Shown: piece after piece, positions 34,157-43,236 of the stretch
Position numbering within the stretch: the stretch's first letter is position 1
Layout of the letters: each line of letters begins with the position of its first letter
Assembly: GCF_013304825.1 (NCBI RefSeq)
Contig: NZ_JAAWUO010000004.1
Span: 62,001 to 126,000, forward strand
Direction of reading: 5' to 3'
From: Blautia schinkii
Lineage (GTDB): Bacteria > Bacillota > Clostridia > Lachnospirales > Lachnospiraceae
DNA length: 64,000 nucleotides
Notes under the pieces: model-generated
Database searches by the model: none
The model's input: the letters and a program-made list of their open reading frames with translations, nothing else
Told to the model about the DNA's origin: nothing
Program-made: the position numbers and the translations under genes

Positions 34157-34183
34157 GTTACAGTTCACTCGGTGATCCGTAAC
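34157..34183. repeat. Interspersed 27-bp repeat copy (34.2 kb)
   Basis: GTTACAGTTCACTCGGTGAT to CCGTAAC, between the flavoenzyme and dehydrogenase genes. The rest of this 220-bp gap has a CCTCCC/GGGAGG pairing before the next gene but no clear class of leader. Confidence 0.6.
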
Positions 34184-34313
34184 ATAGTTTTTCCACGTCT
34201 TCCTCCCCCGCAGTCGTCCGGAGAATGTCCGCAGCTTCTTCAGACCTATGTGGCGGGAGGTTTAAAAAAGACAAATCTTCATCCAGATTTTACCAATGAG
34301 AGGAGTTATTACC

Positions 34314-35192
34314 ATGTCAGAAAGAATCACAGGACATACCGAACTGATTGGTCTTATGGCATATCCGATCCGCCATTCCAGCTCTCCTGCCATGCAGAAT
34401 GAAGCTTTTGCAAAGCTTGGCTATGATTATGCATATCTTGCATTTGAGGTTGGTGCAGACGAGATCGAGGATGCTGTAAAAGCCATCCGTACTCTGAAAA
34501 TGAGAGGTTCCAACGTTTCCATGCCGAACAAAACTCTGGTAGGCCAGTACCTTGACGAGCTTTCACCGGCAGCAGAAATGTGCGGTGCTGTAAACACCAT
34601 CGTTAATGATCATGGTCATCTTACAGGCCATATCACAGACGGTATCGGATTTATGGCAGCACTGAAAGACAATAACATCGACGCCATCGGAAAGAAAATG
34701 ACCATCGTAGGTGCAGGTGGTGCCGCAACTGCTATCGAGATCCAGGCAGCACTTGACGGTGTAGGCGAGATCGTGATCTTCAACCGCAAAGATGAATTCT
34801 GGGACCGTGCGGTATCTACGGTAGAAAAGATCAACACCAGAACTTCAAGCCATGCTGTTCTCTATGATCTGGCAGATCTTGACCAGCTGAAAAAAGAAAT
34901 GGCTGACAGTTATATTTTCGTAAATGCGACAGGTGTTGGAATGAAACCGCTGGAAGGTCAGTCCGTTGTTCCGGACAAGTCTTACTTCCGCCCGGAGCTT
35001 ATCGTTGTTGACGTGCCTTACTCCCCTCTTGAAACTGCTATGCGTTCTATGGCAAAGGAAGTTGGCTGCAAGACAATGAACGGCCTTGGCATGATGCTTT
35101 TCCAGGGCTCCGCTGCATTTGAACTGTGGACCGGCGAACCGATGCCGATCGAGCATATGAAAGAGATTCTTAACATCAGATACGACGACTAA
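34314..35192 (+). CDS. Quinate/shikimate dehydrogenase (AroE/YdiB family)
   Basis: 292 residues from the ATG at 34314 (GAGGAG 8 bases upstream; the longer frame from 34296 contains this site). Substrate loop PIRHSSSPAM; catalytic Lys73 in VSMPNK and Asp109 in ITDGIGF; nucleotide loop GAGGAATA; C-terminal GLGMMLFQGSAAFELWTGE. YdiB-type enzymes oxidise quinate or shikimate with NAD(P). A second paralogue sits at 39046. In a cluster with dehydroquinase, it likely feeds 3-dehydroquinate/3-dehydroshikimate into the pathway. Confidence 0.92.
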   Translation: MSERITGHTELIGLMAYPIRHSSSPAMQNEAFAKLGYDYAYLAFEVGADEIEDAVKAIRTLKMRGSNVSMPNKTLVGQYLDELSPAAEMCGAVNTIVNDHGHLTGHITDGIGFMAALKDNNIDAIGKKMTIVGAGGAATAIEIQAALDGVGEIVIFNRKDEFWDRAVSTVEKINTRTSSHAVLYDLADLDQLKKEMADSYIFVNATGVGMKPLEGQSVVPDKSYFRPELIVVDVPYSPLETAMRSMAKEVGCKTMNGLGMMLFQGSAAFELWTGEPMPIEHMKEILNIRYDD

Positions 35193-35229
35193 ACTGCTAT
35201 CTGTTCCTGTCGTATCAGAAAGGACCATT

Positions 35230-35991
35230 ATGAAAACAGTTCAGGTAAGAAATATCACACTCGGAGAGGGAAGACCGAAGATCTGTGTCCCGATCGTGGG
35301 ACAGACAAAGGATGATATTCTCCTTGAGGCAGGGACCTTCGCAAGGATCCCCGTAGACGTTGTGGAATGGCGTGTTGACTGGTTTGAGGACGTTTTTGAC
35401 ACAGACAAGGTTCTGGATGTGGCAAAAGATCTCAAGACCATTTTAAAGGACACTCCGATTCTCTTCACCTTCCGTACTTCAAAGGAAGGCGGAGAAAAAG
35501 CGATCTCCAACGAAGCTTACAAAGCACTCAACATGGCTGTCGCAAAAAGCGGCTATGTAGATCTCATTGATGTAGAAGCCTTCACAGGTGAGGAGATCGT
35601 AAAAAGCATGATCCGGGAAGCACACAGCTATGGCGTAAAGGTCATCGCTTCCAACCATGATTTTGACGCAACTCCTGAGAAGGATGAGATCGTGCGCCGT
35701 CTCCGCATGATGCAGGACTATGGCGCAGATATCCCGAAAATGGCTGTTATGCCAAGAAACAAGCAGGACGTGCTTACACTCTTAAGTGCCACGCTGGAAA
35801 TGTCCGAGCAGTTCGCCGACCGCCCGATCATTACCATGTCCATGGCAGGTACAGGTGTTGTCAGTCGTCTCGCCGGCGAAACCTTCGGTTCCGCCCTTAC
35901 CTTCGGTGCAGCTACCAAAGCTTCCGCACCGGGACAGATCAATGTTAACGAACTTGAACAGGTTCTTGACATTATCCACAAAAGCCTGTGA
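35230..35991 (+). CDS. aroD: Type I 3-dehydroquinate dehydratase
   Basis: 253 residues. Schiff-base Lys170 in DIPKMAVMP and general-base His143 in IASNHDF, at the same numbering as in characterised type I enzymes. VDVVEWRVDWFE and FTFRTSKEGGE form the substrate site; C-terminal MAGTGVVSRLAGETFGSALT. It interconverts 3-dehydroquinate and 3-dehydroshikimate. It lies 37 bp after the dehydrogenase gene on the same strand. Confidence 0.96.
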   Translation: MKTVQVRNITLGEGRPKICVPIVGQTKDDILLEAGTFARIPVDVVEWRVDWFEDVFDTDKVLDVAKDLKTILKDTPILFTFRTSKEGGEKAISNEAYKALNMAVAKSGYVDLIDVEAFTGEEIVKSMIREAHSYGVKVIASNHDFDATPEKDEIVRRLRMMQDYGADIPKMAVMPRNKQDVLTLLSATLEMSEQFADRPIITMSMAGTGVVSRLAGETFGSALTFGAATKASAPGQINVNELEQVLDIIHKSL

Positions 35992-36146
35992 TCCTGTGAC
36001 CTCCCATAAAAAGGATCTACAGTAGATTTTTGTAACAGAACGTGAATTATAAACCAATTTTTAAACCCAATGATGTAACAAATTTTTGCAATTTTAATCC
36101 CATAATAGCAAATCTATTAAATAATAATTAAAAACAACAAATCTCA

Positions 36147-36197
36147 TGACAAAAAGAAGAAGTGTGCTGACCCATCCGGCACACTTCTTCTTTTTCT
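36147..36197. terminator. Bidirectional terminator between aroD and the convergent permease gene
   Basis: A perfect 17-bp stem AAAAAGAAGAAGTGTGC/GCACACTTCTTCTTTTT with an 11-nt loop (36151-36195), A- and T-rich on its two sides. It serves both convergent units. Confidence 0.9.
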
Positions 36198-36213
36198 GTT
36201 TTTTATATCTTTG

Positions 36214-37608
36214 TTATTCCTCTGAGCAATTTTTATCCTCGATTGCATTCTCCTCTTTCTTTCTGGGGTCCCAGTTTGAAAGGAAGATATTCAGACCGAA
36301 GCCTACAGCCAGGGCCCACGCGGATGCCCATGCAGTTCCCTGGGTTGCAAGCACAGCTGCCATAACACCTGCGATCATCTTGTCACGGTCTGTTCTGCAG
36401 TAATCCATACCGATCCTTGCACAGACAAAGGCCTGGAACATCAAAGTGATGGATGAACCGACTCCGAAGATCGGACGGAAGAAACTTACAACCGGAATGA
36501 TCAGCACACTTAAAAACGTTGCAATACGGAAGGATGCCATACCGCCGATCAGAGACTTCATAGCTTTCTTTCCCTCTTTGTAACGAATGGAAACAGATAC
36601 TGTCATTCCAACCCATAACGGACCGGAAAGCGGAGGAAACGGCGCAATGACGGAAAGGATCAGGTTCCTGATTCCGCTGACCAGGTTGGAACGGCTGGAA
36701 TTGAAATCAATATACTCATCATCTCTGGATTGGCGCGCCTCTGTAACCAGTGTCTCTGTGGTAACAAAATCACCAAATGCGATAACATAACATACAAGCG
36801 CCAGAGGAAGCGCTTTGACAAACATGGAGACCGGCGGGATTCCCACACCAAAGATACTTACCTGTGAGATGATCTCTTTGAACTGCGGGATCTTGATAAA
36901 GGTTCCCAGTTCCAAACCGGGCGCATCCAGCTCTCCTACAAGAAGACCTACCACCATGGCGATCAGATATGGGAAAAGATTTCCATACCTGGCAACAAGA
37001 TCCAGGAATTTGTTGTTCCTTCTCTTCTCCTGATATTTATCTGAAAAGCTGATCAGGATCAGAAGGCCTACACCGGCAACGATCGCCAGCGGATACTTAT
37101 GCATGTTGCCGCCCTCTCCCAGCTGTCCTGCCATAACCGTCACCGGCGCTGCAAGAAGGATACCACCCTTAACAGAATTTGGTACTGCATGGACAAATTT
37201 ATCCGCAAGCTTGGTGATGCCCATAAATATGAACACAAGACCAACCAGCATCTGCAGGGCGATCATTGCCTGGATACGTTCTTTTCCCATAGGGAAGCCT
37301 TCCAGGAATACGATAGTCAGCGGAAGGGTCGGTGTGATCCATCCCGGTACAACCGGATCACCAAGTAAGCTGTGTAGCATATACAGCATGGTCTCTATGA
37401 TCACACAGCTCCATGCCAGCTCATAAGGCAGTCCCAGATACTGTTCCAGATAAGGAACCGCCGCCAGTGCCGTAACCCCGAGGATCAGGCCCTGGATAAA
37501 CTCTACGGACTCTATTTTATAGTGAATAAACGGAAAACGAATCTGAAATGGCCCAAACGGAATGTAGGGCAGTTCGTTTTCTCTTCGCTGTCTTGCTGCA
37601 CGTGCCAT
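36214..37608 (-). CDS. NCS2/SulP-like permease of unknown substrate
   Basis: 464 residues with about 12 hydrophobic helices. The half-helix motifs typical of the NCS2/UraA fold are seen as TPTLPLTIVFLEGFPMG and FGDFVTTETLVTEARQSRD; C-terminal ATQGTAWASAWALAVG. Not a close match to known xanthine or uracil permeases. Lying within the quinate/shikimate locus, it may import a cyclic carboxylate (inference). Separate unit with its own upstream palindrome. Confidence 0.65.
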   Translation of the reverse strand: MARAARQRRENELPYIPFGPFQIRFPFIHYKIESVEFIQGLILGVTALAAVPYLEQYLGLPYELAWSCVIIETMLYMLHSLLGDPVVPGWITPTLPLTIVFLEGFPMGKERIQAMIALQMLVGLVFIFMGITKLADKFVHAVPNSVKGGILLAAPVTVMAGQLGEGGNMHKYPLAIVAGVGLLILISFSDKYQEKRRNNKFLDLVARYGNLFPYLIAMVVGLLVGELDAPGLELGTFIKIPQFKEIISQVSIFGVGIPPVSMFVKALPLALVCYVIAFGDFVTTETLVTEARQSRDDEYIDFNSSRSNLVSGIRNLILSVIAPFPPLSGPLWVGMTVSVSIRYKEGKKAMKSLIGGMASFRIATFLSVLIIPVVSFFRPIFGVGSSITLMFQAFVCARIGMDYCRTDRDKMIAGVMAAVLATQGTAWASAWALAVGFGLNIFLSNWDPRKKEENAIEDKNCSEE

Positions 37609-37667
37609 AACGATTCTCCTTTATCGTTTTTTTTGATAATACATATATAGTATCTTTTATTTTGTAA

Positions 37668-37685
37668 GTTTGTTAATTAACAAAC
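37668..37685. promoter_or_regulatory. 18-bp perfect palindrome upstream of the permease gene
   Basis: GTTTGTTAATTAACAAAC, 60 bp before the permease start. Its position suggests an operator. Regulator unknown. Confidence 0.45.
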
Positions 37686-37700
37686 ATTTTCAGAAACGGT

Positions 37701-37738
37701 AAAGTCCAATCCGGGAATTGTTCCCGAATTGGAACTTT
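37701..37738. terminator. Hairpin downstream of the MFS gene
   Basis: Arms TCCAATCCGGGAA and TTCCCGAATTGGA (one mismatch) extended by AAAG/CTTT. On the minus strand it follows the MFS gene by about 100 bp; the T-run is short, so terminator function is likely but not certain. Confidence 0.5.
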
Positions 37739-37840
37739 GTTTTGCACAGATTCAGTCATCATTGTCTGTATCCATACAATGATTCACTTTTTTTACTGTA
37801 GTCAAACGGATATTCACCCCAAGGGATTTCCTTGATTCAG

Positions 37841-39040
37841 TCAAGCTTCTTTTCCACGGTTCATCTTAACGAACAGTGCAAGAAGGATTCCAACGAATGT
37901 CACTGCCATATTGAGAAGCAGGATCATTCTCGGAGCACTGGTTCCGGCAGTCTTTGTAATGTAGCCAGCCAGTGTCAAAATGGTGTAGTTCGCAACGCTG
38001 GATGCGATCATGACCATGGATGTTGCGGTTCCCTTGTTCTCCGGGAAGAACTCAGCAGTTGTGGAAACAGCCAGCTGAAGCACACCGCCTGCGCCTGCAA
38101 AACCGATCACAAATCCACCGATGAGGCAGATGGTCGGATTCTGGATAAAGTAGCACAGTCCCAGCATGATGAAAGAGATCAGCGGATAAATAATCAGGAT
38201 ATTAATCTCCTTCAGTCCTTTTTTGATAAATACAGAGGAACACAGGATTGCTGCAAAGGTTCCTACTGCATAGAAGGACTGGATCTTGGAAGGATCACTT
38301 AAGTTATAAAGCTTTCCAAGCTCCTGGTTGCAGTTCAGCCACAGCATGAATGTAGATGAGCTTGTGAATCCGATGAGGATTGCTGCAAAAGCTGCCGGAG
38401 TGATCTTTAATTTTGTTTTTTCTTTCTTTACTGTACCTTTCGCATTTCTCTCCGGGAATGGCAGGAACAGGATCAGGATTCCATCGATAAAGATCGCAGC
38501 ACCTGCAACAATAAAGATGGTTCTGTAGGACATATTCGCCGCTGCTACAAATCCGATGAGGAAAGGAAGCAGAAACTGGCTGATACACATGGAGAATTTT
38601 GTAAACAGGTTCGCTACAGAAGGATTATTTACGTAAATCTCCATACATGTCGGGCTTACGCAGGTGTCCAGGAAGGAGTTTGCGATACCACCTACAATGG
38701 CAAAGGCGTAGGCAACTCCCATAGACGGAGCAAATGCGATTCCCATAAAATATGCTGCATAACAGATCACGCCGATGATTCCGCTTAATCTGCGTCCGAA
38801 TTTGTCGGACAGGGGACCTGAAAACGGAAGTGAGATCAGTCTTCCAAGTCCAAGTGCGGCAATTACAGATACTACCATGCTGACATCCATGGTTCCATCA
38901 CTTAAAGTCTTTGCTCCCCAGTGAGCTGCAAGCTCCGGCTTGTACTGGCCCATGATGGAAGCTCCGATTCCGTGGATGAAATATGTAAAATACAGCGCGA
39001 TAGAAGTAATCACTAAATTTTTCTTACCTGTCTGGCTCAT
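37841..39040 (-). CDS. MFS transporter, probable quinate/shikimate uptake
   Basis: 399 residues with 12 hydrophobic segments. LGRLISLPFSGPLSDKFGRR is the MFS loop 2-3 signature, and FAPSMGVAYAFAIVGGIANS follows. It is the last gene of the minus-strand operon TIM-barrel, flavoenzyme, dehydrogenase, MFS, starting 5 bp after the dehydrogenase stop. Substrate assignment rests on this context alone. Confidence 0.75.
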   Translation of the reverse strand: MSQTGKKNLVITSIALYFTYFIHGIGASIMGQYKPELAAHWGAKTLSDGTMDVSMVVSVIAALGLGRLISLPFSGPLSDKFGRRLSGIIGVICYAAYFMGIAFAPSMGVAYAFAIVGGIANSFLDTCVSPTCMEIYVNNPSVANLFTKFSMCISQFLLPFLIGFVAAANMSYRTIFIVAGAAIFIDGILILFLPFPERNAKGTVKKEKTKLKITPAAFAAILIGFTSSSTFMLWLNCNQELGKLYNLSDPSKIQSFYAVGTFAAILCSSVFIKKGLKEINILIIYPLISFIMLGLCYFIQNPTICLIGGFVIGFAGAGGVLQLAVSTTAEFFPENKGTATSMVMIASSVANYTILTLAGYITKTAGTSAPRMILLLNMAVTFVGILLALFVKMNRGKEA

Positions 39041-39045
39041 TTTTC

Positions 39046-39927
39046 TTATTTCCCTTCGTTCTCAGCCTGGAATTTCTGGTACTCATCTGTCGGCATCTCA
39101 AGTCCTGTGTACAGTTTATAAGACTCAGCTCCCTGCCACAGAAGCATTCCTTTTCCGCCTACTGCAAGCTTCACGCCTGCTTCTTTTGCTTCTTTTACCA
39201 TCTTTGTCTCTGCCGGATTGTATACACAGTCAGCAACAACAAGATCTTTATGGAACATGGATTTGTCAACCAGTGTGATGTCATCGTGTGGCTTCATTCC
39301 TGCAAGTGTTCCGTTTGCAAGGATGTCTGCATTTGCGATCTCTTCTCTCAGTTTATCCTGATCATCAAGGCAATATACGCTTACTTTGCAGTCCGGTACT
39401 TCCTTTGCAAGCTTCTCAGCAGTTCCTTTTGCTCTGTCAAGGAATGGATCGTTGGGGTTAAAGATCGCGATAGATGCTGCTCCGTCAAGGGCACACTGTA
39501 CAGTAAGGGCTGTAGCTGCTCCACCTGCTCCGAGGACTACCATCTTTTTACCCTTTACATCAACACCGTGCTCTTTTAAGTTGCGGACAAATCCGATACC
39601 ATCTGTGATATGTCCAACAAGTTTTCCATCCTCATTTACGATTGTGTTTACAGCACCGATGATCTTTGCTGCCGGTGAAAGCTCGTCTACACACTGAGCT
39701 ACTTTGTTTTTGCAAGGCATGGTTACGTTGCAGCCTCTCATTTTGAACAGACGCATTGCATCAAGAGCTGCCGGAACCTGATCCTCTTTGATATCGAATG
39801 CCATGTAAGCATAATCCAGATTATGGTACTGAAAACTGAAGTTGTACATAGCCGGGGATCCGGAATGTCCTACCGGGCTTCCGATCAGTGCAAGTAAACC
39901 AGTTGTTCCTTTAATTCTCTGTTCCAT
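39046..39927 (-). CDS. Quinate/shikimate dehydrogenase (second AroE/YdiB paralogue)
   Basis: 293 residues from the ATG at 39927 (AGGAGGT 7 bases upstream; the longer frame to 39996 is rejected). PVGHSGSPAM, catalytic Lys73 in VTMPCK, Asp109 in HITDGIGF, nucleotide loop GAGGAATA, end GKGMLLWQGAESYKLYTG. Same layout as the 34314 gene but clearly diverged (for example Cys at 72). Having two copies suggests different substrates or cofactors, for example quinate versus shikimate. Confidence 0.9.
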   Translation of the reverse strand: MEQRIKGTTGLLALIGSPVGHSGSPAMYNFSFQYHNLDYAYMAFDIKEDQVPAALDAMRLFKMRGCNVTMPCKNKVAQCVDELSPAAKIIGAVNTIVNEDGKLVGHITDGIGFVRNLKEHGVDVKGKKMVVLGAGGAATALTVQCALDGAASIAIFNPNDPFLDRAKGTAEKLAKEVPDCKVSVYCLDDQDKLREEIANADILANGTLAGMKPHDDITLVDKSMFHKDLVVADCVYNPAETKMVKEAKEAGVKLAVGGKGMLLWQGAESYKLYTGLEMPTDEYQKFQAENEGK

Positions 39928-40071
39928 TTCTTTTACCTCCTGCATTTTCCCCCTGACAGACACCGGATTATTTTTCTCCGATGTCTGTCGGGCCATCTTT
40001 TTAATTTTTATACTGTCCGGTTTATCGGATAGTTATTTTCTTTTGTATCAATACGATCAGCGACTGGCAGA

Positions 40072-41997
40072 TCAGATTCTGGAAGCTACCTCATAAGCCT
40101 CTTTTGTTGCATCCAGTGCACGTCTTGCACGGATAGCATCTCCGATCACATGTGTCTCAGGCACAAGATCCTTGATCTTCTCTTCCAGAGGATTGTAGTT
40201 ACGGAATCCCATGGAAAGGATTACAGAATCATATCCTCTTGACTCGTGACGTACTCCGTCAGCGGTCTCGTATTCTACACCGTCTTCATAGAACTTGCAT
40301 ACCTTTGCTCCGGTGATCTCCTTGATTCCGTAGTCCTCGAAATCCTTCATCAGATATACTCTGTGCTCGTGGATCACATCTGCACCTACGGTATCACGGA
40401 ACTCGATAACAGTTACATCATGCTCCTGCTCGCCTAAGAATGCAGCTGTTTCGCATCCAACCATTCCACCGCCGACAACGAGAACTTTTTTGCCTGCTGC
40501 TCTCTTGCCATCCAGAAGGTCTGAGCCGTGGATGATAGCCGGATTATCGATTCCCTCGATCGGAAGGATCAGAGTCTTTGAACCGGTTGCGATGATCACG
40601 CTGTCCGGCTTCTCTTCTTTGATAATCTCCGGAGTTACCTCACAGTTCATCACGATCTTAACGCCATCCTTCTGGCAGCGATGGATGTAGCTGCGGATCA
40701 TGTTTGTGATATCACCTTTTCCTGGCGGATATGCAGCAAGTCTCATGTTTCCGCCGAGAACATCTCCTGCCTCATAAAGTGTTACCTCATGTCCTCTCTC
40801 TTTTGCGATAAATGCAGCGGAAAGTCCTGCAACACCGCCACCGATAACCATAACCTTCTTCGGATTCTCAGCTTTCTCAAGCGGCTCTGCCTCATGACCC
40901 AGGAACGGATTTGTCAGACAGCATACCGGATTTCCTGCATACATGTTTGCAACACAGCCCTGAAGACAGGCAATACAAGGAGTCATATCCTCAAGACGCT
41001 CTTCCTGTGCCTTCTTCGGCATAGCCGGATCTGCAAGGCTCTGACGTCCGAATGCTACAAGGTCTGCTCTTCCTTCTTTTACCATCAGCTCTGCGAACTG
41101 CGGCTCTGTATAACGTCCAACTGTGATCACCGGGATATTTACCGCACGTTTGATCTCCTCAACCTCTGCTGCGGAGAATCCACCGTGGATAACGGTCGGT
41201 GCCCACATAAACTCATCCTTGATATGAACAGCACGGGATACATGGAGCCCGTCCAGTCCACAGCTTTCCAGATATGCTGCGATCGCTGCACTGTCGTGAA
41301 CATCAAGTCCACCCGGGACCTCGTCCGCACAGTTGATTCTTGCAAGAACTGCGATTTTTCCCTGTGTTGCTTTTTTAACCTCCTCGATGATCAGACGGGA
41401 AAAACGCATACGGTTCTCAAAACATCCGCCAAACTCATCAACTCTCTTGTTTGTTCTTGGAGAGAGGAAGGTACTTACCAGATAGCCGTGTGCCATATGG
41501 ATCTCAACAGCATCTGCTCCTGCTTCCATTGCTCTTCTTGCAGCTTCTCCGTAGCCTTTGATCAGCTCGTAAACTTCCTCAGTTGTAAGCTGCTTCGGAA
41601 TATCACGGCCGCACACTGACGGGATACTGGTTGCTGCTGTGATCGGTGCTCCTGCGTTCTTTGCATTTCCTTCAGGACCTGCATTCTGAAGCTGGATAGA
41701 CACCTTTGCACCTTCTGCATGACATCCATCGATGACCTTGCGGAAGCTCTCGATAGTAGAGTCGTCATAAAGACATGGTTTACGCGGGCCGCCCTTTGCT
41801 CCCTTATGAACTACAGTAGCCTCGATGGTGATCAGACCAAATCCGCCTTTTGCTCTTTCTCTGTAATATGCAGCGGACTGCTCACTCATTGTTCCGTCTG
41901 TGTTTGCAAAGTTATTTCCCATTGGAGGAACAACAAAACGGTTCTTTACTGTCATAGGACCGATCTCGATCGGCTGAAACATCGCATTGAATTTCAT
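40072..41997 (-). CDS. NADH:flavin oxidoreductase (FadH/old-yellow-enzyme type), second copy
   Basis: 641 residues from the ATG at 41997 (AAGGAGAACGCAT upstream). OYE barrel (FQPIEIGPMTVKNRFVVPPM, HMAHGYLVSTFLSPRTNKR, DEFGGCFENRMRF), Fe-S ligands CIACLQGCVAN...C, FAD and NAD domains (VMVIGGGVAGLSAAF, VLVVGGGMVGCETAAF). Same build as the 32094 gene but well diverged. It lies inside the operon with the TIM-barrel protein, dehydrogenase and MFS gene, which supports a reductive step on a shikimate-derived acid (inference). Confidence 0.9.
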   Translation of the reverse strand: MKFNAMFQPIEIGPMTVKNRFVVPPMGNNFANTDGTMSEQSAAYYRERAKGGFGLITIEATVVHKGAKGGPRKPCLYDDSTIESFRKVIDGCHAEGAKVSIQLQNAGPEGNAKNAGAPITAATSIPSVCGRDIPKQLTTEEVYELIKGYGEAARRAMEAGADAVEIHMAHGYLVSTFLSPRTNKRVDEFGGCFENRMRFSRLIIEEVKKATQGKIAVLARINCADEVPGGLDVHDSAAIAAYLESCGLDGLHVSRAVHIKDEFMWAPTVIHGGFSAAEVEEIKRAVNIPVITVGRYTEPQFAELMVKEGRADLVAFGRQSLADPAMPKKAQEERLEDMTPCIACLQGCVANMYAGNPVCCLTNPFLGHEAEPLEKAENPKKVMVIGGGVAGLSAAFIAKERGHEVTLYEAGDVLGGNMRLAAYPPGKGDITNMIRSYIHRCQKDGVKIVMNCEVTPEIIKEEKPDSVIIATGSKTLILPIEGIDNPAIIHGSDLLDGKRAAGKKVLVVGGGMVGCETAAFLGEQEHDVTVIEFRDTVGADVIHEHRVYLMKDFEDYGIKEITGAKVCKFYEDGVEYETADGVRHESRGYDSVILSMGFRNYNPLEEKIKDLVPETHVIGDAIRARRALDATKEAYEVASRI

Positions 41998-42110
41998 ATG
42001 CGTTCTCCTTTCCTCTGAAACAATCTTTTTGTTTCTCTCACTGGAACGCCCTGTCACCGGTATGACGTCGGAAACAGGGGTTCGTCTGAAATATTAGTTT
42101 CTTATATTAA

Positions 42111-42950
42111 TTACAATACTTCCGGCCAAGCCTCTTCCAGTACCTTCCTTGTGTTCTCATATGTATGTTTTGCAGCATACTCAATACCTTTTTCAAGGTT
42201 TGCATCGCTGATAACTTCTACGCCGATAGCATTTGGTCTGATGCCTTTTTCTTTGATCATTTTTACGAACGGCACAGTTGTTCCGATTCCTGTTCCAGGA
42301 GCAAGACGGTCATGCATGGACTCATCTCTTAAGATCGTTGTTGCATATGGTCTTTCCCATACATCGTTGATCTGGATGGATACGATCTTGTCTGCCGGGA
42401 TTCCCTCAAGTACGGAAAGCTCGATCGGCTGGTTTGCTCTTACCCAGTGCCATGTATCAAGGATCAGTTTTGCATTCTCGCAGTCAGCAGCTTTTACAAC
42501 AGCCCAGCCCTTTTTCACATCCGGGATTCCGCTGTACGGCATTGGCTCAACACCGATGATGTATTTGCCTGCTCTGTGGCAAAGCTCACGAAGTTTCTGT
42601 GCTGTGTACTCTACGGAATAGTTCTCCATCAGTCCGCAGTTGATCTGTTCTACGTTAAATAATTCACACATATGGAAGCAGAGCTGTTCTTTATATTTCT
42701 GCTCATAGGAACGATGCTCCTCTGCCCACTGCACGATGTACTCAACCTCTGTTACCTTCATGTCATATTTATCCAGGATCGCCAGGATATCCTCATCGAA
42801 AAGTCCCTCATTCAGGGCATCTACGTAGGTTTCTGCTCTCAGGCCGATTCCCTCATAGCCAGCCTCTTTGGCAGCTTTTACACGGTCCTCAAATTTGCAC
42901 TGATCCCCAAGTGTCCAGGAACTGATTGTAATTGGAAATTCTTTTGACAT
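42111..42950 (-). CDS. TIM-barrel sugar-phosphate isomerase/epimerase-like protein, possible dehydroshikimate dehydratase
   Basis: 279 residues from the ATG at 42950 (AGGAGG 7 bases upstream). Xylose-isomerase-like barrel: FPITISSWTLGDQ, VKAAKEAGYEGIGLRAE, IIGVEPMPYSGIPDV, LILDTWHWVR, IVSIQINDVWE and IGVEVISD. Metal ligands Glu/Asp/His appear in GVEP, LDTWHW and GVEV. Some members of this fold (QuiC/AsbF) turn 3-dehydroshikimate into protocatechuate, fitting this cluster; another isomerase or epimerase role is equally possible. First gene of the operon. Confidence 0.7.
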   Translation of the reverse strand: MSKEFPITISSWTLGDQCKFEDRVKAAKEAGYEGIGLRAETYVDALNEGLFDEDILAILDKYDMKVTEVEYIVQWAEEHRSYEQKYKEQLCFHMCELFNVEQINCGLMENYSVEYTAQKLRELCHRAGKYIIGVEPMPYSGIPDVKKGWAVVKAADCENAKLILDTWHWVRANQPIELSVLEGIPADKIVSIQINDVWERPYATTILRDESMHDRLAPGTGIGTTVPFVKMIKEKGIRPNAIGVEVISDANLEKGIEYAAKHTYENTRKVLEEAWPEVL

Positions 42951-43023
42951 GGTAATTCCTCCTGAAAATATAAATAATTTTTTTGGTTTTTTTTTAATTA
43001 TTTTGTATCTTTTTTCTATAAGC

Positions 43024-43104
43024 ATTATATAACTTTGTTAAATACAAAACAAATTGATTGTACCAGGAGAATTCATAGATTTTATCAATATATCATGTTA
43101 TACT
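43024..43104. promoter_or_regulatory. Divergent promoters between the catabolic operon and lysR
   Basis: Minus strand: TTGTTT (43052-43047), 17 bp, TATAAT (43029-43024), reading into the TIM-barrel gene. Plus strand: -10 TATACT (43099-43104) for lysR, with an operator-like CATAGATTTTAT (43074-43085) over the -35 region. The remaining part of 42951-43236 holds no gene. Confidence 0.5.
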
Positions 43105-43236
43105 ATATAAAACAGATTCAGCCGTACTGCCACCGTCACAGCATACGGCCCGGCAAATCTCTTATGTCTGTCAGACTTACCTGGGATCTGTCCGAAGTAA
43201 AACATTCAGCTAAACTTACGAAAGGAGTATTGAAAA

